64,000 nucleotides of DNA from assembly GCF_001014975.1 (NCBI RefSeq), contig NZ_BBXA01000013.1, positions 124,001 to 188,000 of the forward strand, given 5' to 3'. The notes under the pieces were generated by a model. That model searched no databases. It was not told where the DNA came from and saw only the letters and a list, made by a program, of their open reading frames with translations. The translations under genes were made by a program, and so were the position numbers. This document shows, one piece after another, positions 34,727 to 42,569 of the stretch; the stretch's first letter is position 1, and the number at the start of each line of letters is the position of its first letter. This stretch comes from Novosphingobium sp. MD-1. GTDB lineage: Bacteria; Pseudomonadota; Alphaproteobacteria; Sphingomonadales; Sphingomonadaceae.

Positions 34727-35979
34727 TGGTGACGATCGCGCCGCCTATCGACGACGACGCGATCGTCGCACCCGCGACCTATGCCGATCCCGATGCCTAT
34801 GACCGTCTCTTCGCCCGGCTGCGAGACGAGGACCCGGTCCACTGGACCGAGCCTTCGGACTATCGACCGTTCTGGAGCGTCACCCGGTTCGCGGATATTC
34901 AGGACGTGGAGCGGAACGCCGCGCAATTCCTGAACGCACCGCGGATGATGTTGCGGCCGGTCTCGGTCGAGCAACAGGTGCGCAAGCTGACCGGCGGCAG
35001 CGCGCTGATGCTGCGCGACATCGTCCATATGGACGGCCGCGATCACATGGCGCACCGCAAGCTGACGCAGGCATGGTTCATGCCGGCGCGGCTGAAGGCG
35101 CTCGAAGAGGATCTGCGTGCGCTCGCGCGGCAGTTCGTCGGCCAGATGGTGGAGCGTGGCGGAACCTGCGAATTCGTCGATGATGTCGCGGTCTGGTATC
35201 CGCTCCGCGTCATCATGCGTATCCTGGGCGTGCCGGCCGCGGACGAGGCGCGGATGCTCGTCCTGACGCGCGATATCTTCGGACCCGACGATCCTGACAT
35301 CCGCAAAGGCCCCAAGCCCGATCTGGCGGCGACGATCAAGGGCTTCTTTGACTATTTCGCCGAGCTGACCGAGGCGCGGCGCCGCGATCCGTCCGACGAT
35401 ATCGCTACGCTGCTTGCGACCGCGACGGTCGACGGGCAGCCAATCGGCACGCTCGAACTGATGTCCTACTACATCATCATCGCAACCGCCGGGCACGATA
35501 CGACCAGTTCGACGATCGCGGGCGGGCTGCTCGCGCTGCTGCAGAACCCGCCGGAGATGGAGCGGCTGCGCGCCGATCCCGCGATCCTTGCCGCGGGCGG
35601 CGTCGACGAGATGGTGCGCTGGGTAACACCGGTGAAGCACTTCTTCCGCACCGCGGTCGAGGATTGTGAGCTGCGCGGAAAGACGATCAGGGCGGGCGAG
35701 CATCTGATGATGTGCTATCCCTCGGCCAACCGGGATGCCGACGCCTTCCCCGACCCGTTCCGTTTCGACCTCTCGCGCCCGCCGAACCGTCACCTAGGGT
35801 TCGGCTATGGTCCGCACCTCTGCCTCGGCCAGCATCTTGCCAAGATGGAAATCCGCATCTTCTTCGAGGAATTGCTGGCGCGCGTCGATGCGATCGAACT
35901 CGCTGGTGATCCGGCCTGGGTCGCTTCCAATTTCGTCAGCGGGCTGAAGCGTCTGCCAATCGCCTACAAGGCGCGATAG
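34726..35979 (+). CDS. Cytochrome P450
   Basis: 417 residues, soluble bacterial class. The I-helix oxygen-activation motif AGHDTT spans about 255-260, the K-helix ExxR is DEMVRW, and the heme loop FGYGPHLCLGQ carries the proximal Cys366. Such P450s hydroxylate or demethylate small hydrophobic molecules using a ferredoxin and ferredoxin reductase; neither is encoded nearby. It is translationally coupled to the TonB receptor upstream and followed nine bases later by an EthD protein, a pairing also seen in the ethRABCD system. The EthD-family neighbour and the import gene suggest that oxidation is an early step. Confidence 0.95.
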   Translation: MVTIAPPIDDDAIVAPATYADPDAYDRLFARLRDEDPVHWTEPSDYRPFWSVTRFADIQDVERNAAQFLNAPRMMLRPVSVEQQVRKLTGGSALMLRDIVHMDGRDHMAHRKLTQAWFMPARLKALEEDLRALARQFVGQMVERGGTCEFVDDVAVWYPLRVIMRILGVPAADEARMLVLTRDIFGPDDPDIRKGPKPDLAATIKGFFDYFAELTEARRRDPSDDIATLLATATVDGQPIGTLELMSYYIIIATAGHDTTSSTIAGGLLALLQNPPEMERLRADPAILAAGGVDEMVRWVTPVKHFFRTAVEDCELRGKTIRAGEHLMMCYPSANRDADAFPDPFRFDLSRPPNRHLGFGYGPHLCLGQHLAKMEIRIFFEELLARVDAIELAGDPAWVASNFVSGLKRLPIAYKAR

Positions 35980-35988
35980 GGTCGTTCC

Positions 35989-36360
35989 ATGATCCGGATG
36001 CTGTTCTGCCTTCATCGGCTGCCATCGCTCAGTCTCGAAGAATTCCAGACCTACTGGCTGGAAACGCACGCGCCGCTCGTCGCGCGGCATGCGCCGACCA
36101 TCGGCCTGGCGCTTTACCGCCAGCATCACCGGCTCGATGATCCCGTGCTCGGGGGCCTGCTCAAGGGAAGGCTGGCCGATCAGCCCTTCGATGGCGTCGC
36201 CGAACTCGGCTGGAACAGCGAGGCCGATCTGCTCGGCAGTGGCCACGACCCGGCGCGGCGTACCGCCAATCGCGAACTGTTCGAGGACGAGCAGCGCTTT
36301 ATCGACCTTCCGCGCTCGCCCATCTTCTTCGCGCGCTCGCACACGATTGTGGGAGGTTAG
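35989..36360 (+). CDS. EthD-domain protein
   Basis: 123 residues, one ferredoxin-like EthD domain: MIRMLFCLHRLPSLSLEEFQ, YWLETHAPLV (the EthD YWxxxHxPLV motif), a central GLALYRQHHR strand and terminal RSPIFFARSHTIVG. EthD-type proteins form dimeric barrels; in ethR-ethABCD the EthD protein is needed for P450-dependent ether cleavage but its catalytic role is not settled, while other members have isomerase, cyclase or dehydratase-like roles. It is the last gene of the TonB receptor - P450 - EthD unit. About 260 bases with no confident gene follow. Confidence 0.88.
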   Translation: MIRMLFCLHRLPSLSLEEFQTYWLETHAPLVARHAPTIGLALYRQHHRLDDPVLGGLLKGRLADQPFDGVAELGWNSEADLLGSGHDPARRTANRELFEDEQRFIDLPRSPIFFARSHTIVGG

Positions 36361-36624
36361 ACCGCGCGCGCATCCCGGCGTGGCCGGAGCGGCAGCTATC
36401 CGACATGATCGGCTTGGCAAAATATGCCGACCGTCAACCCATTTCAGCAGCGTGTGCCCGGCCCCCCCCCCGATCTTCGAAGCCATCGATGTAATCGACG
36501 AACTTTGCCCAGTGCGGTACCGGAAGATCATGAGCTCATGACGGCTTTGCCCGAACCTTTCCTGCGCTGCGAATGGCCGCAAAGTTCGTCCGATCGCCAC
36601 CGGCCGGAATGAGAGCGGGTGTGT
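36361..36624. other. Gene-poor gap with C10 run between convergent units
   Basis: No convincing gene. It contains a run of ten C (36462-36471). On the minus strand a short protein-like stretch (PVPHWAKFVDYIDGFEDR) ends at the homopolymer, so a small decayed gene or a run-length error is possible. At the right edge GGTGTGT-TC-ACACACC (36618-36633) forms a short inverted repeat over the stop of the ornithine-cyclodeaminase-like gene and might help end transcription. Confidence 0.35.
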
Positions 36625-37554
36625 TCACACACCTGCGAGATAGGCTGCGCAGGCAAGGTCCTGTACGATCGAGCCGAGCGACTTGTAGATCGTGACGTCC
36701 GCCTGGCCCAGGCGCCCTGGCGTGTCGCCATTGAGGACGTGCCCGATCTCCGCCAAGACATGATCGTCCGTGACAAGTCCTGCCTCACGGGCGTTCAGGA
36801 ACTCGGCGCCCTGTGCCAGAACGCCTTCGCGGTGGTCGGGGAAGAACCGGGCACGGGCGACCAGTGCGTTATCGATCTCGGCCGGACCGAGCCGGCTGGA
36901 GCCTACCACGTTGACATGCGCGCCGTCGGGGATGTCGCGCGAAAACAGTATGGGCACGTCGGCCGCGGTGACCGTGCAGATGATGTCGGCCTGTGCGACC
37001 GCGGCGGGAACGTCCGGTGCGCTACGCGCGCACAGTTGCAGCTCGCGTTCCACGCGGCAGGCAAGCGCCGCCGACCTGGCCGGGTCGCGCCCCCAGATCG
37101 TGACCCGCGAGAGCGCGCGAACATGGCGGATCGCGGCAATGTGCTGCCACGCCTGCTCGCCGGTACCCAGCACGGCCAGTTGGTGCGCGTCCCTATTCGC
37201 CAGGGCGTCGGTCGCGACGGCCGATGCGCATCCGGTGCGGATGGCAGTCACTTCGCCGCCTTCAATCACCGCCGTCGGGGCACCGGTTGTGCGGTCGAAG
37301 ATGACGATCACGCCCTGGTGCGAGCGGCCGCCCGGCGCATTGGGGAATATGCTGACCACTTTGACGCCGAAGCCGGCACCGTCCATCGCGCCGGGCATCA
37401 CCCCGAACATGTCCCCTTTGCCCAGATCGATGATCCCGCGCAAAAGCTGCCGCGTGCGCCCTTCAGCCAGAGCGATCATCGCTTCGCGCACCAGCGCGAT
37501 GCAGGTGACGTGGTCGAGTCGGCGTGCGACTTCTTCGCGATCGATCAGCTTCAC
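36625..37554 (-). CDS. Ornithine cyclodeaminase/mu-crystallin family protein
   Basis: 309 residues. The family's Rossmann NAD(P) motif is AVLGTGEQAWQHIAAI (about 125-140), with the upstream ligand region GMxxGVKVVSIFPNA and the downstream DIICTVTAADVPIL and VNVVGSSRLGPAEID. Members include ornithine cyclodeaminase, alanine dehydrogenase, ketimine reductases and tauropine-type enzymes, so the reaction (amine to imine/ketimine conversion) can only be given broadly. I start at GTG 37554, four bases after the dipeptidase stop, with GGGGCG upstream; ATG 37584 would overlap that gene by 26 bases. As third gene after an amidohydrolase and a dipeptidase-like protein it could process the released amino acid. 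Confidence 0.85.
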   Translation of the reverse strand: MKLIDREEVARRLDHVTCIALVREAMIALAEGRTRQLLRGIIDLGKGDMFGVMPGAMDGAGFGVKVVSIFPNAPGGRSHQGVIVIFDRTTGAPTAVIEGGEVTAIRTGCASAVATDALANRDAHQLAVLGTGEQAWQHIAAIRHVRALSRVTIWGRDPARSAALACRVERELQLCARSAPDVPAAVAQADIICTVTAADVPILFSRDIPDGAHVNVVGSSRLGPAEIDNALVARARFFPDHREGVLAQGAEFLNAREAGLVTDDHVLAEIGHVLNGDTPGRLGQADVTIYKSLGSIVQDLACAAYLAGV

Positions 37555-37558
37555 CCGA

Positions 37559-38683
37559 TCACGCGCCCCATACGGCTTCGGCATAGCGCACGAAGTTCAG
37601 CCCCATGATCTTCTCGATCCGCGCCTGGGTCCAGCCCTTGCCCTTCAGCAAGGCAATCAGGTCGCGGAACTGCTGCGGCCCGCGCAAGTCGACGACGAAG
37701 GGATAGGTGTCCGCCCGCTCTCCCGCCGCGCTGATCCCGGCTGCCTGACGCTCCGCGATCTCCTTGGCGAGCGCGGCCTGATAGGCAACGAGGTCGTCGA
37801 TCTGCGTGACCGATCCGTCGGTTCCGATGCCAACGTGATCCTCGCCGCAGACATTCACGGCATGGTCGAGATGCGCGACGACATCGGCAGCGCGGGCGTG
37901 TCCGGTGGGATTGAGGAAGGGCATGAAATAGATGCCGACAAAGCCGCCACGCTCTGCGACCAGACGAAGCTCCGTGTCCGTCTTGTTGCGGGGCAGGTCG
38001 GTCAGCGCACGGCATCCGGTGTGATTGATCGAGATCGGCTGGGACGAGACCCGCGCGGCATCGAGGCAGGTCTGTTCGCCGCTGTGCGACAGGTCGACCA
38101 TTACGCGGTTTGCGTTGCATCGCGCGATCACTTCGCGGCCGAGTGCGGTGATGCCGCGGTTCTCCGGCGCCATCGATCCGTCGCCGAGCAGGTTGGCGGG
38201 GTTATAGGTCAACTGGAATACGCGCACGCCAAGCCCGGCGAAAATATCCACGCGCGATGGGTCCTTGCCCATCATCGCGCCGTTCTGGAAGCCGTAGATC
38301 AGCCCGATGCGTCGTTCCTGCGCGGCGCGGCGGATGTCCGATGCGGTATAGACCTTGAGCACATCGCGCGCGTGCTTGCGGACCAGCGCATCGGTCGCGG
38401 CGATATCGCGCACCGAAAGTTCAAAGGGATCCTCCTCGCCCGAGACATAACCCAGCGTAACGTTGATCGCCGTCAGGCCCGACGCATGCGCTTCGGCCAT
38501 TACGCGCGGCGAGAGGTCAGGGACGAGATTGCCGTGCGGATGGTTGGGATCGTCCATCCCGCCGAGCGCATTGACGATAAGCATTGTATGTCCTTGCGCG
38601 CTCGCCTTGCCCGCAACGCCCAGCGCGGCGACCGCTGCGGTTCCCGATGCCGCGCCCAGAAATGTGCGCCTGTCAGTCGTCAT
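37559..38683 (-). CDS. M19 membrane-dipeptidase-like protein with degenerate metal site
   Basis: 374 residues. The N-terminus has a Tat-like signal (TDRRTFLGAASGTAAVAALG). The M19 (renal dipeptidase) fold is visible: DLSHSGEQT with His200, INHTGCRAL with His221, and HVGIGTDG. However the first metal motif, normally HxD in GHND, reads IVNALGG (about 36-42), and the bridging Glu position is GFQNG with Gln133. So three of the usual five metal ligands are missing and a binuclear zinc site is unlikely; it may be mononuclear or serve another reaction. The start overlaps the upstream amidohydrolase by 11 bases and its stop is four bases before the next gene, so the three are one unit. Confidence 0.87.
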   Translation of the reverse strand: MTTDRRTFLGAASGTAAVAALGVAGKASAQGHTMLIVNALGGMDDPNHPHGNLVPDLSPRVMAEAHASGLTAINVTLGYVSGEEDPFELSVRDIAATDALVRKHARDVLKVYTASDIRRAAQERRIGLIYGFQNGAMMGKDPSRVDIFAGLGVRVFQLTYNPANLLGDGSMAPENRGITALGREVIARCNANRVMVDLSHSGEQTCLDAARVSSQPISINHTGCRALTDLPRNKTDTELRLVAERGGFVGIYFMPFLNPTGHARAADVVAHLDHAVNVCGEDHVGIGTDGSVTQIDDLVAYQAALAKEIAERQAAGISAAGERADTYPFVVDLRGPQQFRDLIALLKGKGWTQARIEKIMGLNFVRYAEAVWGA

Positions 38684-40049
38684 TGTCGTTACCCATCTCG
38701 TCGGCCGTTACGTGGCGATAGTCTGCCCGGCGGTATTCGTGACCGCGCTTTACCGTCATCTGCACGCTGCGGATATTGCCGATGTCGGCGACGGGATCGG
38801 CAGACAGCACGACGAAGTTCGCGAGCTTTCCTGGTTCGAGCGTGCCCATGTCCTGTCCCTGTCCCATCGCCCGCGCGCCGACGGCGGTGGCCGAATGGAT
38901 CGCAGCAAGCGGAGGCATGCCCACATCGCGGACGAGGAACTCGATTTCGGGAAAGACATCGGGCCACTGGCTTCCGGCACCCGCTACCGAATCCGTGCCG
39001 GCGGAGATCGGTACGCCAGCGTGCCATGCCTGTCGCGTCAGACGTGTCGTGGTCGGGCCGGTGCAGCGCAGCGCCTTGCGTTCCGGATGGGCCGCCCGCT
39101 CCTTGTCATAGCGCACGAACAGGCTGCCGGTCGCATCGAGGATCGTCCCGCGGCGCACCATATCGGCGAACAGACCAGCCATGACCGGGTCATCGGGTTG
39201 CTTTAGAAGGTTTTCGTGGACCGGTGTGTGATCCTCATAGGAGGACAGCATGACCGGCTCGGCCTGATAGGCGAGGTAGCAGACGTGGCTCACGGAATCG
39301 ACGCCCGCGTTGATGACATCGGCCGGGCGGGTGGGGAAGACCGCGCTATGCGCCCACACGAGCATGTGCTGGCGATGCGCTTCATGCGTGATCGCGGCGA
39401 TCAGGTCGGACGGCAGGTCGGCGTAGATTTTGATCGCCGCGGCGCCGGTGCCGCGTGCCATGCTGATGGCGTGCACGATGTTGGTCTGCTCGTCGATCGC
39501 CTGCATCCACGGCGCGGTTCCCGGCGTATAGCCCTTGCTCACCGAGCCGACGCGGGGGTCGGCGAAGAAGGGGCGTCCGGCAAACACGGCGACATAGGCG
39601 ATGTCAGGCGCTGGAATTTCTCCGAAGCGTGCCTCGCGTGCCAGTTCGCCGACCAGCCTGATGTCGTCTGCCATGTCGCGCACCGCGGTCACGCCGCCAA
39701 AAAGATCGCGCCGCAGTCGCGCGCGCGCCCTGATTGGCTCGGGCGGCGTTGCCATGTGCACGTGACTGTCGATCAGGCCAGGGATGACGAAAAGGCCGGA
39801 TAGATCAACATGTCGCGCGCCGGGTCCGTCCCGCCCAGTCGCGCTACCGTGCGGGACGATCGCGACGATGCGTTCGTCCGAGACGATGATGTCCTGATGC
39901 GTACGCGCCGGTGCGCCGGTTCCATCGATGACGGTTGCATCGGAATAGACGGTGTCGTGCATGGGTGGTGCGGCTCGGCTCGCTACCGCATGGAGAAGGG
40001 AGATGCCTGAAAAGGCGAGGGCGATTGCTCGCAATGGTCGCAGCTTCAT
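38673..40049 (-). CDS. Exported amidohydrolase (prolidase/imidazolonepropionase-like group)
   Basis: 458 residues with a Sec signal peptide (ALAFSGISLLHAVASRA, cleavage about 27). Amidohydrolase features: the N-terminal beta domain, LIDSHVHMATP with the two first metal-binding His, a Lys in AIKIYADL for the carbamate, LVWAHSAVF and DSVSHVCYL His residues, and SAGTDSVAG with the catalytic Asp. Closest in layout to periplasmic Xaa-Pro/Xaa-Arg dipeptidases. It heads a leftward unit with the M19-like protein and the ornithine-cyclodeaminase-like protein. The 173 bases upstream have no gene and contain a class B-like palindrome at 40140-40160. Likely role is cleavage of a peptide-like bond in the periplasm. 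Confidence 0.87.
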   Translation of the reverse strand: MKLRPLRAIALAFSGISLLHAVASRAAPPMHDTVYSDATVIDGTGAPARTHQDIIVSDERIVAIVPHGSATGRDGPGARHVDLSGLFVIPGLIDSHVHMATPPEPIRARARLRRDLFGGVTAVRDMADDIRLVGELAREARFGEIPAPDIAYVAVFAGRPFFADPRVGSVSKGYTPGTAPWMQAIDEQTNIVHAISMARGTGAAAIKIYADLPSDLIAAITHEAHRQHMLVWAHSAVFPTRPADVINAGVDSVSHVCYLAYQAEPVMLSSYEDHTPVHENLLKQPDDPVMAGLFADMVRRGTILDATGSLFVRYDKERAAHPERKALRCTGPTTTRLTRQAWHAGVPISAGTDSVAGAGSQWPDVFPEIEFLVRDVGMPPLAAIHSATAVGARAMGQGQDMGTLEPGKLANFVVLSADPVADIGNIRSVQMTVKRGHEYRRADYRHVTADEMGNDNDD

Positions 40050-40139
40050 CCCTAAAGCATTTCAGTGGTGGAGATTTTGGTCAATGGCGATGCTGGCTCA
40101 ACCAGCATGCCTGCGCTCGACAAATGAACGAATGCCGTT

Positions 40140-40160
40140 GTCGAAAAGCGATTTTCGATC
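40140..40160 (-). promoter_or_regulatory. Class B-like operator, copy 3 (divergent)
   Basis: Inside this stretch TCGAAAA-GCGA-TTTTCGA (40141-40158) is a perfect inverted repeat. Its A-run/T-run arms and spacing align with the class B sites, although the outer GAC/GTC triplets are replaced. It lies 92 bases upstream of the exported amidohydrolase gene. Weaker than the other copies. Confidence 0.5.
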
Positions 40161-40222
40161 CTTGATTCCTTTGTCGCCGACCTCGGAGAGCGGTTATCCC
40201 CAAAGCGCAATCTCTCCGCGCG

Positions 40223-41233
40223 CTAGCGTTTCCGGACCTCCTGAAAGGTCTGCTCGCGGTAAAGCCCGTTGGCGGACGAGGTGCCGAACAGCATCGGTGG
40301 CTGGCCGGTCCCGCCGCGTGCATTGAACATGGTGCTGAGGTGAACCCCGCCGGTGCGACCGTTCCAGTGCCCCCGCGCCGGCATGCCCACCTCGAGATAG
40401 CGGCCGCCCATGCCGAGGACGACATTGCCGAAACCTTCGAGGTCGATCGTGTGCGTGCCGAGCGCGGCGGCGTCGAAGGTCACGCGCGCATCGCGCATCG
40501 TCATGCCGTCGAGCGTCACGCCGAAGCGCGCATCCAGCGTCAGGGGGCGGGCCAGTTCGCCGTCCCGGATGACGAAGCCGGTGCGGTTGCGCCTGCCTGA
40601 AAAGGTGATCGATTCGCTCATGCTGAAGATCAGGTCGGGGCCGAACGAACCGACGAGCCAGAAGAAGGTTGCAAGCGCGGCCTCGGGATCGTCGTGCTTG
40701 CGCACCCCCCAGCTGTGATCGCGGTGCCCGAAGCCGTCGACCGTCCATGTCCGGTCACCGATCCGCATGGTTCCGCGGACCCGCCCCGCAACCTCGGTGT
40801 GCATCGCCGCGAACTTTTCGCGAAAGCCGCCGGTCAGGCCCGACAAGGCCCAGGCATCATAGTGCGGATGAAGATTTTCGACATGCAGATCGAGCGCGCA
40901 ATCATCATCCTTGGCGGTCCAGCGATTGGTCGCGCTGACGAAGGTCGCGGTCAGAAATCCGTCGATCGCAAAGCCGTTCGCGAAGCGGTCGCCCTCGCGC
41001 ATCGGCACGTCGATCCGCGAACGGTTGTAGCCGACGCCCGGCGCCACGACGCCGAACGTGCAATTGCCCGTCCCCAGGTTGGGGTGGTGGCCGATCCGGA
41101 TGAAGCCACCCAATCCCTGCTCGATGTCCTGAAAGCAGAGAACGACGCTTTCCTGCCAATGCGCGTCGGGTTCGGGGGCGTGCGGCCACTCGTCCTCGAC
41201 CGACAGGACGATGATATCCCCGGCGGGAATCAT
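40223..41233 (-). CDS. DUF7064/DUF7065-like protein
   Basis: 336 residues, no signal peptide. The beta-rich pattern WQESVVLCFQDIEQGLGGFIRIG, GHRDHSWGVR (about 178-187) and the late VGMPARGHWNGRTGG resemble proteins now labelled DUF7064/DUF7065, related in layout to the lipocalin-like AttH/CrtC hydratase group. Such genes recur in sphingomonad terpenoid and steroid catabolic clusters beside APH-type kinases, as here. The ATG at 41233 overlaps the kinase stop (ATGA); the longer frame from 41284 is less likely. Enzymatic activity is not known, and I would not assign one. Confidence 0.72.
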   Translation of the reverse strand: MIPAGDIIVLSVEDEWPHAPEPDAHWQESVVLCFQDIEQGLGGFIRIGHHPNLGTGNCTFGVVAPGVGYNRSRIDVPMREGDRFANGFAIDGFLTATFVSATNRWTAKDDDCALDLHVENLHPHYDAWALSGLTGGFREKFAAMHTEVAGRVRGTMRIGDRTWTVDGFGHRDHSWGVRKHDDPEAALATFFWLVGSFGPDLIFSMSESITFSGRRNRTGFVIRDGELARPLTLDARFGVTLDGMTMRDARVTFDAAALGTHTIDLEGFGNVVLGMGGRYLEVGMPARGHWNGRTGGVHLSTMFNARGGTGQPPMLFGTSSANGLYREQTFQEVRKR

Positions 41234-42351
41234 GCACCGATCCCCGGAACCAGCGCCGCGAGGCGCTTGCGTGTCGCGGTCCAATAGGTGCGTTCGATGT
41301 CTTCGAGTTCAGGAGGAAGGCGGCTCATGCCCATCGAGGCGAAGACCGCCAGGCGCCATTCGCCCAGCACCTGTGCGAACTCCCAGTCGTCGAGCTTCCC
41401 GCGCGCCTGCCGGTAGGCCGCGATCATCTCGTCGGGCGTCGGAATGCCATCGACGGGCGGCGCGAGCAGCGCGAAATGAGCGATCCCGGCAATCTGATAG
41501 GCAAGGTCTGCTTCCCCGACGCCATGGTGCGCCAGTTCCCAATCGAGCAGGGCCACGACCTTGCCGTCTTCGCCGTACATGAAGTTCGATATGTTCGCGT
41601 CGCCGTGCGCCAGTTCGGGGGCGCGGTGGCGCGGCGCCTGCGCTGTCAGCCAGTCGGCGACCGTCTCCAGCGTCTGGCGAATGTCGCGGTAGAAATCCGC
41701 CTTTGCATCCTGCGCGGCAGGAGGGATCGTTCGCCGCAGCTCGGTCAGTGTCCAGCCGATCTCGCGATCGAGATAGTGACCATCGCCCCCGCGCTGCGCG
41801 AAATGCCCGTCGGCGAGTCCCGCGGGGGAGGTCGCATGCATCAGCGCGAGCGTCCGCGCCGCTTCGAGCAGCATGGCGTGTCGCCCGGCTGCGTCCACGG
41901 CCATATAGGGGCCTTCGTTGAACGGCATGGTGCTTGGCGCGATCCCCTCGATCCGTTCCATGAACAATCCGGGCTTGCCGTTCACCGCGCCATCGGCGTC
42001 GAGCCACAGCGCTTTCGGAACCGGAAGCCCGCGCGCCTGCAGGCCCTGCATGATCGAGAACTGGGGGGGCAGCGCGTATTGGCTGAAGAACGCGCCGCCG
42101 AGATCGTAACGGAACACGAGCCGCAGCGGCGCCTTGCTTTCGCCCGCGATCTCGGCATCGAACAGGATCGTCCCGCTGGAGGCGCCGGCCGAACGGCGCC
42201 CAGCGTCGATCCGGATAGCGCCGACGTTTGCGCCGAGCGCCGCCTGCCGGTTCAGAAAGGCCCTGAGCCGTTCGGCGACTTTCTCGTCGTCTCCGCCCTG
42301 CGTTGCCCCGGTAATCGCCCGGCTTGCAGCGAGCGCGCTATCGTCGACCAT
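41230..42351 (-). CDS. APH-family phosphotransferase (ACAD10-like small-molecule kinase)
   Basis: 373 residues. The APH kinase signature is present: Brenner-type HGDANISNFMYGEDGKVVALLDWELAHHG (about 255-285) gives the catalytic Asp and the DW(E) metal site. Low similarity to resistance enzymes and a catabolic setting point to the group linked to acyl-CoA dehydrogenases, whose members phosphorylate hydroxyacyl-CoAs before dehydration. ATG 42351 has GGGAGA at good spacing; the frame is open to 42528 but those extra residues run across the operator. A class B site lies 45-64 bases upstream. It leads the kinase - DUF7064-like pair. The substrate is inferred as a hydroxylated pathway intermediate. 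Confidence 0.86.
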   Translation of the reverse strand: MVDDSALAASRAITGATQGGDDEKVAERLRAFLNRQAALGANVGAIRIDAGRRSAGASSGTILFDAEIAGESKAPLRLVFRYDLGGAFFSQYALPPQFSIMQGLQARGLPVPKALWLDADGAVNGKPGLFMERIEGIAPSTMPFNEGPYMAVDAAGRHAMLLEAARTLALMHATSPAGLADGHFAQRGGDGHYLDREIGWTLTELRRTIPPAAQDAKADFYRDIRQTLETVADWLTAQAPRHRAPELAHGDANISNFMYGEDGKVVALLDWELAHHGVGEADLAYQIAGIAHFALLAPPVDGIPTPDEMIAAYRQARGKLDDWEFAQVLGEWRLAVFASMGMSRLPPELEDIERTYWTATRKRLAALVPGIGA

Positions 42352-42395
42352 CCATCTCTCCCGCGCCGCCGTGTTGCGACCCGAACAAGAAATGT

Positions 42396-42415
42396 GACGA
42401 AAAGATATTTTTGTC
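42396..42415 (-). promoter_or_regulatory. Class B TetR-type operator, copy 4
   Basis: GACGAAAAGATATTTTTGTC, flanked by T and A, is a near-palindrome with 22-base symmetry. On the minus strand it contains TTGACA, a perfect -35 hexamer reading toward the kinase gene. It marks the right boundary of the TetR-controlled island. Confidence 0.72.
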
Positions 42416-42569
42416 AAATTATCAAAACCGGATCGCGACGCCTGGACCGCGCCGGTAATTGGTCCTGACGCTGGCAAGGTCCATGCCCATCGCAGCCCTG
42501 TCATGGCCGCGCCCGCTTCGAGTTCCAAACCTGCTGTGCTATCGAGCGGTTCTGGCGTGGGAGGCGTGC

